Of a stretch of 64,000 bases of DNA, positions 43,809 through 51,935 are shown one piece after another; positions within the stretch are counted from its first letter, which is position 1, and the number at the start of each line of letters is the position of its first letter. The stretch is taken from positions 1,984,001 to 2,048,000 of the forward strand of contig OY764266.1 in assembly GCA_963668365.1 (NCBI GenBank), in the 5' to 3' direction. Both the position numbers and the translations under genes were made by a program. The notes beneath the pieces were generated by a model that did not search any database, was not told where the DNA came from, and saw only the letters and a list, made by a program, of their open reading frames with translations. This stretch comes from VXNE01 sp963668365 (lineage in GTDB: Bacteria; Pseudomonadota; Gammaproteobacteria; Pseudomonadales; Azotimanducaceae).

Positions 43809-44077
43809 CTATTTCAGACCGAGCCGCTCTCTGGCCTCGTCGAAATCGACTTCCCGTCCCGCGTCCAGATCCGCAAGCCCGGCTACCACCGCGCGCATGA
43901 AGTCGCGTTCCTCCTGGGCTCGCTCATAGTCGCGACGGACTGGACGACGGCAACGCCCCGACCCCGGTTCGTGACCAGCACCGGCCGGTGTACGTCGGTC
44001 GTATGTTTCACCACGCGCCCCGGATTCACCTTCAGGTCCGATAGGGGAACGAGATCCTCCGAGAACTTGATCGTCAC
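43809..44077 (-). pseudogene. Phd/YefM-type antitoxin, frameshifted
   Basis: The first frame from ATG 44077 reads MTIKFSEDLVPLSDLKVNPG then RPVLVTNRGRGVAVVQSV, a Phd/YefM DNA-binding domain. The true continuation is one frame over: RDYERAQEERDFMRAVVAGL then DVDFDEARERLGLK-like residues ending at TAG 43809. A one-base loss around 43935 separates the halves. The toxin downstream is broken as well, so the module is dead. Confidence 0.75.
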
Positions 44078-44204
44078 CCTACGGCTCCAAAAAACCAGTC
44101 AGAAGCACCAACAATGGCCCGTGTTACAAGACCTTTCCAATGGTCATTTGAGGCAATGCAGATCACGCCTCCGCGTTGACCGTCGCTCGGTGCCGCTCTG
44201 CGGT

Positions 44205-44861
44205 TCAGGCTCCCAGGTCACCGGCGCACCATCGAATTCCGTTCTGCACGATTGTCCGAAACGCCGGGTTCTGCCAGCTCTTGGGGTCGTGACCGAGCTG
44301 CAGGCAGAAAACCCTCGAGTTTCCGTGGACCCGGGTCCAGGCCAGGGTGCGCATGGAATGTTCTTTCGATGTCGTCAGCAGGACGTCGCAGTCATCGCTG
44401 CAATCACCCATGGCGAAGGTCTCGTCGTATATCTCGAAGCCATCGAGCCCGACGGAGGCAGGGTGGTCATGGTTCACGTCTACCTGATAGGAACCGAGCC
44501 AGATATCCGCGCTAAAGCGCCGATCGGGCAGCCCGATGATCTCTCCCCACCAATCGTCCTCCCGGTAGTTCAGCAGCGCGTGATGCAACACGAAAACGGG
44601 CTGACCGCTATCGAACAGATGCTCGATGCACGCGCGGGATTTCCCCTCCGGCAATCCCCGCAGCATCGTGTAGAACAGCGTCACGTCGTAGCTGTCGCGA
44701 ACCTCCTCGTCGCCGTCTTCGAAGCCGGCGGAAGTCAGCCAGTCGTCAAAGCTCTGCATATACGGTCTGATTCCATCGAGACCATAGATGAAGTCGTGGA
44801 AAGGCCGGACGTGAAAAGGGTGGCTTCCCGTGAGAACGGCGACTGCTGGTTCCTGGCTCAA
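44205..44861 (-). CDS. ThuA-domain protein
   Basis: 218 residues. It has the ThuA-like (trehalose-utilisation, class I glutamine-amidotransferase-like) pattern: AVAVLTGSHPFHVRPFHDFI near the N-terminus, SGQPVFVLHHALLNYREDDW in the middle, and later TLAWTRVHGNSRVFCLQLGH and NPAFRTIVQNGIRWCAGD. These proteins are found in carbohydrate-use loci; their biochemical role is unclear. It ends before a 340-bp antisense-free stretch and lies next to a sulfatase gene, which could mean a joint role in sulfated-polysaccharide use. Confidence 0.8.
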   Translation of the reverse strand: MSQEPAVAVLTGSHPFHVRPFHDFIYGLDGIRPYMQSFDDWLTSAGFEDGDEEVRDSYDVTLFYTMLRGLPEGKSRACIEHLFDSGQPVFVLHHALLNYREDDWWGEIIGLPDRRFSADIWLGSYQVDVNHDHPASVGLDGFEIYDETFAMGDCSDDCDVLLTTSKEHSMRTLAWTRVHGNSRVFCLQLGHDPKSWQNPAFRTIVQNGIRWCAGDLGA

Positions 44862-44877
44862 GTCAAACTGTCCCTCG

Positions 44878-44901
44878 ATTGGTGATCTTCATGTTACCCC
44901 G
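44878..44901 (+). repeat. 24-bp direct repeat, left of sulfatase
   Basis: ATTGGTGATCTTCATGTTAC followed by CCCG occurs here and exactly again at 46673-46696, on either side of the sulfatase gene. A second short match, TCGAGGAAGTCG, lies close to both copies (44905 and 46647). Confidence 0.85.
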
Positions 44902-45037
44902 CAGTCGAGGAAGTCGGCACTCCCATGGGCGTCGGCGGTGAAGTACCCAGCCCGGGTGACCGGGACGTGGACGCGCAGGGAACAAATCCGTCGGGACGAA
45001 GCCTGTCTTCGCCCACCCGCCGCGCCACTTGGGGCGA

Positions 45038-46528
45038 TCAGCGATAGGGGGACCAGTAGTTCTGCTTGTCCGACTTGAACTTGTATCGACGGCGAGGGTG
45101 GGGCAGGGGATCCTGGGCGCGCAATGTCCACCCCAATAGCTTGGCCAGCATCGTGGATTGGATGTCCGCATGGTCCGGGTGATCGAAGAGGTTGTTCAGT
45201 TCAACGGGATCCTCCGCCAGGTTGTAGAGTTGCCCGCGCTCCTGCATGTCAAAGACCAGTTTCCAGTCGCCTCTCCGTATCGCGCGCATGGTCCCGCTTT
45301 GCGACCAGCCGTTTAGCTCATCGAAGCCGATCGCCGGATTCAGTCCATCTGCATAGGCGTCATAGTCATCGTCAGCCGTGTGGTGCAACCCTCCAAAACC
45401 GTGCTCCGCATAGGCACTGTCGAATTCTTCCTCGGGATACGCATTGCCCCTCAGCAACGCCCACAGGCTGCGCCCCTGTACTCCGCGCGGAATGTCCGTC
45501 CCTATCGCTTCGCATAGTGTCGGCATGATGTCCGCGATCGTGACATGCGCCGGATGGGGTTGGTCGGACCTCCGAATATCCGGACCCACGAAAAAAAACG
45601 GGATGCGAATGAGCACCTCGGGCAATTCCGCGCCTTTGCGGACCAGCCCGTATTCGCCGACATAGTCGCCATGGTCCGAGAGGAAGATCACAATCGTGTT
45701 GTCCCGCAGTCCCTTCGCCTCCAGGTGGTCGATGAAGCGTTTGACCTGGTCGTCGATCAATCGGAGCATCCCCAGGTAGTTGGATCGCGCGCGCGGGAGT
45801 TGCTCCGCATAGTCGGGGAATCCTGTCTCGCCGATATGGCGCAACCATTGATATTTGAAACCTTTCGCTTCAAGCGCGGACTCATCGGACAGCGTTGGGG
45901 GCAGGGTTTCTGGCGGGAACATGGAGAAATAGGGTTCGGGCGCCTGGTACGGATTGTGCGGTTCGGGAAACGACAACCATAGGAAGAAGGGGTCGGAGTC
46001 ACCCGAGAGCCCATCGATCCAGTTCGTGGCGGCGGTCACGGCGCGGGCTGGACATTGGACTTCCACGCCATGGGGTGCGGGATTGAAGTCCGCCCGCATT
46101 CGAAGACTCGCCAGGTACTCGTCGAATGCGATTTCGTCAGCCGTTCGGTTCTTGCCGAATCCACCGTGGTGGGCCAGGGGAAAATGGTAGTCCATCCGGT
46201 CTGCGTCAAGATGCGAGTGGTTCTTTCCGCAAAGCGCGGTTCGGTAACCCTGCCGGCGCATGACTTGGTAGAGGTCGGTCTCGAAAAAGGCGTCTTCCCC
46301 GTTGTGGTTCGTCCGCGCCCGAGTCGCGCCGGGATAGCGGCCCGTCAACATGCTCACGCGTGCCGGGAGGCAAGCGGGCATCGTGGTGTAGCCCCGGTCG
46401 AACCAGGTGCCCTGTGCGGCGAGACTGTCCAGAAAGGGCGTGGTATCGAGTTGAAATCCTTCACGCCTGGACACATCGGCCCGTTGCTGATCCGTCATGA
46501 TTACGACGATGTTCGGTTTCGTGGCCAT
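45038..46528 (-). CDS. Sulfatase (type I, formylglycine-dependent)
   Basis: 496 residues. The N-terminus PNIVVIMTDQQRADVSRREG has the metal-binding aspartates, and the signature MPACLPARVSMLTGRYPG contains CxPxR, whose cysteine is converted to formylglycine. Further sites are TALCGKNHSHLD, FLWLSFPEPHNPYQAPEPYF and TIVIFLSDHGDYVGEYGLVR. It should hydrolyse sulfate esters of carbohydrates or choline-like compounds. No signal peptide is visible, so it is predicted cytosolic or exported by an unusual route. It is flanked by 24-bp direct repeats. A formylglycine-generating partner is not in the window. Confidence 0.9.
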   Translation of the reverse strand: MATKPNIVVIMTDQQRADVSRREGFQLDTTPFLDSLAAQGTWFDRGYTTMPACLPARVSMLTGRYPGATRARTNHNGEDAFFETDLYQVMRRQGYRTALCGKNHSHLDADRMDYHFPLAHHGGFGKNRTADEIAFDEYLASLRMRADFNPAPHGVEVQCPARAVTAATNWIDGLSGDSDPFFLWLSFPEPHNPYQAPEPYFSMFPPETLPPTLSDESALEAKGFKYQWLRHIGETGFPDYAEQLPRARSNYLGMLRLIDDQVKRFIDHLEAKGLRDNTIVIFLSDHGDYVGEYGLVRKGAELPEVLIRIPFFFVGPDIRRSDQPHPAHVTIADIMPTLCEAIGTDIPRGVQGRSLWALLRGNAYPEEEFDSAYAEHGFGGLHHTADDDYDAYADGLNPAIGFDELNGWSQSGTMRAIRRGDWKLVFDMQERGQLYNLAEDPVELNNLFDHPDHADIQSTMLAKLLGWTLRAQDPLPHPRRRYKFKSDKQNYWSPYR

Positions 46529-46672
46529 GGTTGAATCCGTTTGGGGTCAGCGAAGTCTCCAGGTGGGATGACGTCCCGGTCGAACGGTTCGATGCCGTCG
46601 TCGGTGGTGAGCCAAACCGATGCGTCGGCGCGATTCCCTTTCACATCGAGGAAGTCGATAGTCCCGTACTGG

Positions 46673-46696
46673 ATTGGTGATCTTCATGTTACCCCG
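46673..46696 (+). repeat. 24-bp direct repeat, right of sulfatase
   Basis: Exact copy of 44878-44901. Around it the 435-bp gap 46529-46963 holds an antisense stretch reading YGTIDFLDVKGNRADASVWL, too short and broken to assign. Confidence 0.85.
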
Positions 46697-46862
46697 GTGT
46701 CGCCGAACTACGCGGCCTCTACGGCATACGGCACCGTCAGCACGGTTCGGCGTCCACCTGACGGCGCGATACGCGCGGCTCGCCGACGGCGCGGCCTCGA
46801 TCCCGGCGGTGTTCCTGTTCGAGACGCGCGAGGCGACGAAAGGAACGCTATGGGGGAGCGTT

Positions 46863-46956
46863 TACGACAAGAAAAGTGATTTATACGACACAAAACGTTT
46901 TTTGCGTCAAATAGATTGACTTTATATGTCGCATAAGAGTTTTTGCGACATATAAT
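46863..46956 (+). promoter_or_regulatory. AT-rich promoter with repeated TRCGACA half-sites upstream of the Fic gene
   Basis: Perfect inverted repeat TATATGTCGCA (46923-46933) and TGCGACATATA (46944-46954) overlaps a TATAAT at 46951-46956. Similar half-sites TACGACA at 46863 and 46884 and TGCGTCA at 46904 extend upstream, giving about five alternating sites. The layout suggests cooperative repressor binding. The Fic protein itself carries an N-terminal winged-helix-like region and is the likely binder. Confidence 0.6.
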
Positions 46957-46963
46957 CCGCCAC

Positions 46964-48355
46964 ATGCCGAAGCGGATCTCCGAACAAGAGCTTGACGCTA
47001 TTCTCACCGCCGTGGCGGCCTATCCGGAAGGCGTGCAGGTCGGTGCCATCCGCGAGAGACTGCCCTATGAACTGCCGCCGCGAACGCTGCAGCGACGCCT
47101 CGCCCTGCTGGTGGAACAGAAGTGGCTGATCGCGGAAGGGCAGCGCAAAGGCCGTCGCTATCGCGTCCCCGTAACCGGCATCGGTAGTTCGGTCACGGGT
47201 AGCGCGATCGCCGAGGCGCGTGGTGAGGTCTATGTGCCGCTCTCGCCAGAGGCGGAGGCGGTCAGGCAGGAGATTCGCGCGCCGATCCAGCAACGGCGGC
47301 CGGTGGGCTACCAGCGCGCCTTCCTGGATGACTACCGGCGCAACGCCACCTACTACTTGCCGGCGGAAACGCGCCAACGCCTGCTCGACAGGGGTCGCCC
47401 GCCCCATGGCGAGCGCCCGGCGGGAACCTACGCCCGGACGATCTACAGCCGCCTGCTGATCGATCTGTCCTGGAACTCCAGCCGTCTGGAAGGCAATACC
47501 TATTCCCTGCTGGAAACCGAGCGCCTGCTGGAGCTGGGCGAGGCCGCCGAGGGCAAGGATGGGCCGGAAGCGCAGATGATCCTGAACCACAAGGTGGCCA
47601 TCGAGCTGCTCGTCGACCAGGCCGACGAGATCGGCTTCAACCGGTACACCATCCTGAACCTGCACGCCCTGCTCGCGGACAACCTGCTTGGCGACCCGCA
47701 GGCCGGCGGCCGCCTGCGGAGCATTCCGCTAGGCATCGCCGGCACGGTCTACCATCCGCTGGAAGTGCCGCAGCTCATCGACGAGTGCTTCGAGAAAATT
47801 CTGGATACCGCGGCCGCGATCACGGACCCCTTCGAGCAGGCATTCTTCGCCCTCGTGCACCTCTCCTACCTGCAGGGTTTCGAGGACGTCAACAAGCGGG
47901 TCTCCCGCCTCGCGGCGAATATCCCGCTGGTCCGCGGCAATCTCTGTCCCCTGTCCTTCGTGGACGTGCCGGAGCGAGCCTACATCGACGGCGTGTTGGC
48001 CATCTACGAGCTGAATCGCGTCGAGCTACTGCGCGACGTGTTCGTCTGGGCCTACGAGCGCTCCAGCGCGCGGTACTCGGCAGTCCGCCAGTCCCTGGGT
48101 GAGCCCGACCCGTTCCGCTTGCGTTACCGGGCGCTGGTCGCCGAAGTGGTCGCCGCAGTGGTGGGCACGGGAATGGGCAAGCAGGCCGCGACTGCCCTGG
48201 CGCGGCAACGCGCGGCGGAGCAGGTGTCCCCGGCGGACCAGGCGCGATTCGTCGAAGTCGTGGAGACCGAGATAATGAGCCTCCACGAAGGCAACATCGC
48301 GCGCTACCGCCTGCGGCCGGCCGAATACCAGGCGTGGCGGCAAGGCTGGCGTTGA
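46964..48355 (+). CDS. Fic-family protein with N-terminal winged-helix-like domain
   Basis: 463 residues from ATG 46964. Residues about 5-70 look like a winged helix (ERLPYELPPRTLQRRLALLV). The inhibitory motif is LSWNSSRLEGNTYSLLETER (S-x-x-L-E-G-N), before the Fic core, as in class II Fic proteins. The Fic active site reads LVHLSYLQGFEDVNKRVSRL near residue 305. Canonical HxFx(D/E)GNGR is changed: H and DxNKRxxR remain but the GNG turn is altered. This is the known FEDVNKRVSRLAAN subfamily. Such proteins usually AMPylate targets or act in toxin modules. The operator-like repeats upstream suggest autoregulation. Confidence 0.85.
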   Translation: MPKRISEQELDAILTAVAAYPEGVQVGAIRERLPYELPPRTLQRRLALLVEQKWLIAEGQRKGRRYRVPVTGIGSSVTGSAIAEARGEVYVPLSPEAEAVRQEIRAPIQQRRPVGYQRAFLDDYRRNATYYLPAETRQRLLDRGRPPHGERPAGTYARTIYSRLLIDLSWNSSRLEGNTYSLLETERLLELGEAAEGKDGPEAQMILNHKVAIELLVDQADEIGFNRYTILNLHALLADNLLGDPQAGGRLRSIPLGIAGTVYHPLEVPQLIDECFEKILDTAAAITDPFEQAFFALVHLSYLQGFEDVNKRVSRLAANIPLVRGNLCPLSFVDVPERAYIDGVLAIYELNRVELLRDVFVWAYERSSARYSAVRQSLGEPDPFRLRYRALVAEVVAAVVGTGMGKQAATALARQRAAEQVSPADQARFVEVVETEIMSLHEGNIARYRLRPAEYQAWRQGWR

Positions 48356-48378
48356 CGGGGATCGAGGATTCCAACACC

Positions 48379-48540
48379 AACAAGCGTCTCCGGGCAGCGC
48401 CAGCGACCGTGGGCGGTCGTTGCATGGACGACGAGTGGGGCCGGGCCGGAGCCCTCAGCCGGGGAGCGCGAGGGGCGTCCCCTCGCAAGAAAAGAGACGG
48501 AGCCGGAGGCGCCGACCGTGGGGCACTTGCATGGAATAAG
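48379..48540 (+). repeat. Interspersed repeat, copy A
   Basis: CAAGCGTCTCCGGGCAGCGC, GCGACCGTGGGCGGTCGTTG and CATGGACGACGAGTGGGGCC recur nearly unchanged at 57079-57183. Copy A has an extra insert around 48449-48495 with a perfect hairpin, GCGAGGGG-CGT-CCCCTCGC. The end GCACTTGCATGGAATAAGCA is a weak inverse of the beginning of copy B. No coding potential is seen. Confidence 0.75.
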
Positions 48541-48642
48541 CATGTGATGCAAGTCGATCTGCGTTTTTCTGCAACGGTATGCGCTCCGGGTCGTCTAAAA
48601 ATATCATGGCTTATCAATTAGATAAGTCCAATTCTGGCTATG

Positions 48643-48695
48643 CAAAAGGGTGCCATCCGGTGTCATTCGATACCAACGGATGCCGCTCCCTTTTG
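48643..48695. other. Long stable hairpin of unknown role
   Basis: CAAAAGGG pairs with CCCTTTTG, CATCCG with CGGATG, and GTGTC with GATAC around an ATTC loop, giving a 53-base near-palindrome. It lies in the 624-bp gene-free gap 48356-48979, which also holds repeat copy A and otherwise shows nothing. A structured RNA, attachment site or terminator are all possible. Confidence 0.45.
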
Positions 48696-48979
48696 TGGGT
48701 CCAATAGCGGGGCGCGCGTCATGCAGTCGAGTTGGTGTCGGTGGTTCGGACTACGGCATCCTTATAGCCCCTTGCTGTGCCGGGTGCGCCCCGGTGTGCG
48801 TAAGCTAGCGCCCTGCCGGACAGGGGTACCGATGCGGGGGTTGAGCGGCAACGGTGGCGTGACGCCGTGGGAGATGGTGCAGGACCACTGGGCCGTAGGA
48901 GACCGTACGCCTATTGGCGGTTGAACGACGCTAGATTCGTCGAACGTGATGGAGGCGACGGCCCGTCGAACTCGCCGCG

Positions 48980-51286
48980 CTACAGAACACATGCCCCGGT
49001 TTCCTTAGCGGCCCCTTCGACTTCAGCGACCACTTCTCTAAGAAACTGGTTGCGGTCGAGTGTGGGCACGATATCTGGGACGGGGGCGGCGGGGTCGTAG
49101 ATCTCGTTACCGATGATGCGCGCTCTAACGAATGTCGAGCCCCGCCCCGATTTCTGATAGGCGCGCTCCCAATCCTTGATGCGGTCACGCCACACGCGAC
49201 GAGTAGCGAGAGCGAGCAAACGACCGCTGAGGTTGTCGGCCAGGGCGTCGTACTTCGTCTGCATCTCTTCCTCGGCCGGGACTGGGCCTTCCCATCGCAA
49301 CGGGCTCTGGATGAAGATGTAGATGCGGTCCCGCAATTCCAGCCGCAGGTCGGCGACGGGCCGTAAAGTGTCGTACTCGTCCTTCCCCATGGCGGCGAGC
49401 CGGCGATTCAATGCCTTGACCCTCGTCCAGTGCTCCTTGGTGAAGCCAGGCTTGGACTCAAGACCAAGCAACGGTCTCCACGCATCCCGAAAGGCTCCTG
49501 CGGCGCTACGGATCGCAAGCACAAGATTCATGCGGTCATAGACTGGACGCGACTCGGTAGGCAGCGGCTTCTCGACGACGTGATCGATGGCTGACAGGAG
49601 CTTCAGGAGCTGGCGGATCGTACGACGGCCCGCCGCGGCGTCGACTGAAAGCGGCTCCTGCAGGTTCTCCAAGAAGAACCGGGCCGTTTCGAGGCGCTTT
49701 CGGAGGATCCGCTCCGCGTAGGGTCCAAGGTCTTCACCGAAGGCAGCCAGGACGTTCTCCGCAGAGGCTAAGACGTGCTGAGCTTTCTCGTTGGTACTTG
49801 GAAGGTTGTCTCCCTTGACCTCGTCGAAGTGTGTAAAGGCAAGGATCAGTTTACGGCCGTTGCCCGTCGCGACAAGTTCGCGCATTGCTGCGAGTGGTGC
49901 CGCCTGCATCGGCTGTGTCGCGTTGTCCACGAGGACCACAGCGTCGACCACTTCGATGAGCCGGCTCACTCCCGTGGATATGGAGGAGGACGATTTCGGC
50001 GTGTGGCCCAAGCCCTCGCCGTCGAATAGGACAAGTTCGGGTTGCTGCCCGTCCTGCCACTTGGGAGAGAACGGACCGGCGACGCGCACCCCATTCACGA
50101 GCGGCGTCAATAGACGTCCGTACCACGGTGCATAGTTGCTTGAGAACCGAGAGACCGCTCTGATGAACTCTTTGCGTTCGCCATCAGGCCACTCTGCCTT
50201 CCAGGTGAGCGGCCAGCCTTGTCGATTTCGGGCGACGGCGCCGGGAGGGAGCAAGTCGAAGCGTTTCTCGATCTCGTCCATGAGGGCATCGGCGATTTCG
50301 TGGAAGGTCTCGTCGTCCCTCAGCATGGCGTCGAGCTCCTCTTCCAACAGCTCGTCAAGCGCGCGTTTGTCGTCTTCCTCTTCCGCACTCAGGTCGAGTT
50401 CGGCATGCAGTCGCATCCTGAGGTGCTCAGCCAGTTCTCGCAGGCGCTTCACCGACGACCCGAGAAGCTCATCCGTAACTGACAGATCGAGCGCGCTGCG
50501 CTCCTCCTCGGAGAACAACTCGGCATCTTCCCGCGACATGGCGTTTTCGTCCTCGTCCTCGTCGTTGAAATCGGTGACGGTTTTTTCGGGCTTCGGGCCG
50601 TTGCCGAGCACGTAGCTGAACCGGAAGCGCTGATTGACATGGTTCAACAGGGCCCGCAGGACGATCGAGTCAGCGGCTTTGTCGGCATCCCGGACAACGA
50701 CGCGGACCGCGGCCGAGATGCACTCGTTCAGATACTCACGCACTTCGTCGCTCGACGCGAAAGTCACGACCGCTCGCCATGGCCCGTCGGCGATGACGAT
50801 TTCGGTGTCGGCGATGGTCGTCTTCGAGGTCGATGTTGACGGGAACCGTTCTTCCGTTGGGTCGGTGCCGATGAGCTGCCGAAGGAGGGTCGTCTTGCCG
50901 GCCCCTGTTGTGCCGAGCAGCAGGACGTGCCGATAGCCGTTCGGGTCACGCGACGGCAGGGGAACTGCCTCGTCGCGAAGCCTGCGGAAGTCGAACTCCT
51001 GGGGCGTCATCTTGTCGAAGTAGATATCGACGACGCGAGGATCGAAACGTCGTTCGGCGTCGGCGCGAGCTGCCGGGGCGCGGTATCTGGAATCCGCCAG
51101 CAGCGTGTTCAGTTCATCCCTGAGCGTCGCTGCCTCAGCCTCATCACGGGTCCCCAAGCCTCGACGAACCCTGATCCCAGGTTTCCCTGTCGTCTCGTCC
51201 AGTCTCGCGGGATGCCGGAATATGATCGAATATCCTGACCGCCCTTGGGACTGGCTCAGGCTTGCAGAGTAAACGCGAGTTACCAT
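48980..51286 (-). CDS. Large P-loop GTPase-like protein of the accessory region
   Basis: 768 residues. Residues 1-65 (GYSIIFRHPARLDETTGKPG, then IRVRRGLGTRDEAEAATLRD) resemble an integrase-arm-like DNA-binding region. The P-loop is VLLLGTTGAGKTTLLRQLIG at 121-140, the G3-like motif ELVLFDGEGLGHTPK near 425 and the G4-like KLILAFTHFDEVKGD near 500. Between P-loop and G3 there is a long insertion (about residues 245-330) full of acidic and helical sequence (DFNDEDEDENAMSREDAELF). The C-terminus ends GACVL. The family is unknown to me; dynamin-like or GIMAP-like defence GTPases have comparable layouts. It is divergent from nothing and isolated by gaps on both sides, inside a defence-rich stretch. 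Confidence 0.75.
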   Translation of the reverse strand: MVTRVYSASLSQSQGRSGYSIIFRHPARLDETTGKPGIRVRRGLGTRDEAEAATLRDELNTLLADSRYRAPAARADAERRFDPRVVDIYFDKMTPQEFDFRRLRDEAVPLPSRDPNGYRHVLLLGTTGAGKTTLLRQLIGTDPTEERFPSTSTSKTTIADTEIVIADGPWRAVVTFASSDEVREYLNECISAAVRVVVRDADKAADSIVLRALLNHVNQRFRFSYVLGNGPKPEKTVTDFNDEDEDENAMSREDAELFSEEERSALDLSVTDELLGSSVKRLRELAEHLRMRLHAELDLSAEEEDDKRALDELLEEELDAMLRDDETFHEIADALMDEIEKRFDLLPPGAVARNRQGWPLTWKAEWPDGERKEFIRAVSRFSSNYAPWYGRLLTPLVNGVRVAGPFSPKWQDGQQPELVLFDGEGLGHTPKSSSSISTGVSRLIEVVDAVVLVDNATQPMQAAPLAAMRELVATGNGRKLILAFTHFDEVKGDNLPSTNEKAQHVLASAENVLAAFGEDLGPYAERILRKRLETARFFLENLQEPLSVDAAAGRRTIRQLLKLLSAIDHVVEKPLPTESRPVYDRMNLVLAIRSAAGAFRDAWRPLLGLESKPGFTKEHWTRVKALNRRLAAMGKDEYDTLRPVADLRLELRDRIYIFIQSPLRWEGPVPAEEEMQTKYDALADNLSGRLLALATRRVWRDRIKDWERAYQKSGRGSTFVRARIIGNEIYDPAAPVPDIVPTLDRNQFLREVVAEVEGAAKETGACVL

Positions 51287-51935
51287 GACGGACCCCTGTT
51301 GTTCCGATGTTGTACCTAGAACTCTACTCCCGTCGGGAAGGTCCCGTCAACGGTTTTCTGAACAACACCGGAACAACGCGGTCTTGTAAGGTTCGAGGGG
51401 GGGTTACCGAGTCGATGCGCGAATCGCACGGACGGCGAGCAAGGGCAGCGGTGTACGGCCAGTTGGGGACCGACGCTCGGAATTCGGGCGCGACAATGGG
51501 GCCGCGTCGTTTTGGTGCGCCAGATTTGTACATCGGCCAGCCGCTTGCGGGCTCTCGAGCCCCGGGACGCCATCGCCGCCGAACAAGAGGCCGCCGGCCC
51601 ATGTCGCGAGACACGCCGCGGTCGCCGCATGTGACGGCACCGCAACTGCATCTTGGGGCTGCACGCAGCAATGCGGGTCCGGATCGTCCTCGTCGAAGGT
51701 CGGGGGATCGCCCAGCAAAACTGAACCGTACGCCGGCCCGAGCCGCTGACGCGGCGCCGGGCGCGCCAGATTCCCTTCCGTTCCCGCCGAAAAGACTTCC
51801 AGAGGCGCGCCCGGCGTCGCTGCGGCGCATGGTGTTCCGCGCGGTCCGCGTTCGGTCGCAACACCTCGGCAACATCCGGTTTGTGGTAGTTTGTCGTTCT
51901 CTAGGATCCATCGTAGGCCTCGGCAACCCACTCTA

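Noticed and set aside
46700..46879. Possible small gene before the Fic operator (GVHLTARYARLADGAASIPA)
   Set aside because: No ribosome-binding site or homologous domain that I recognise, and the frame runs into the operator region.
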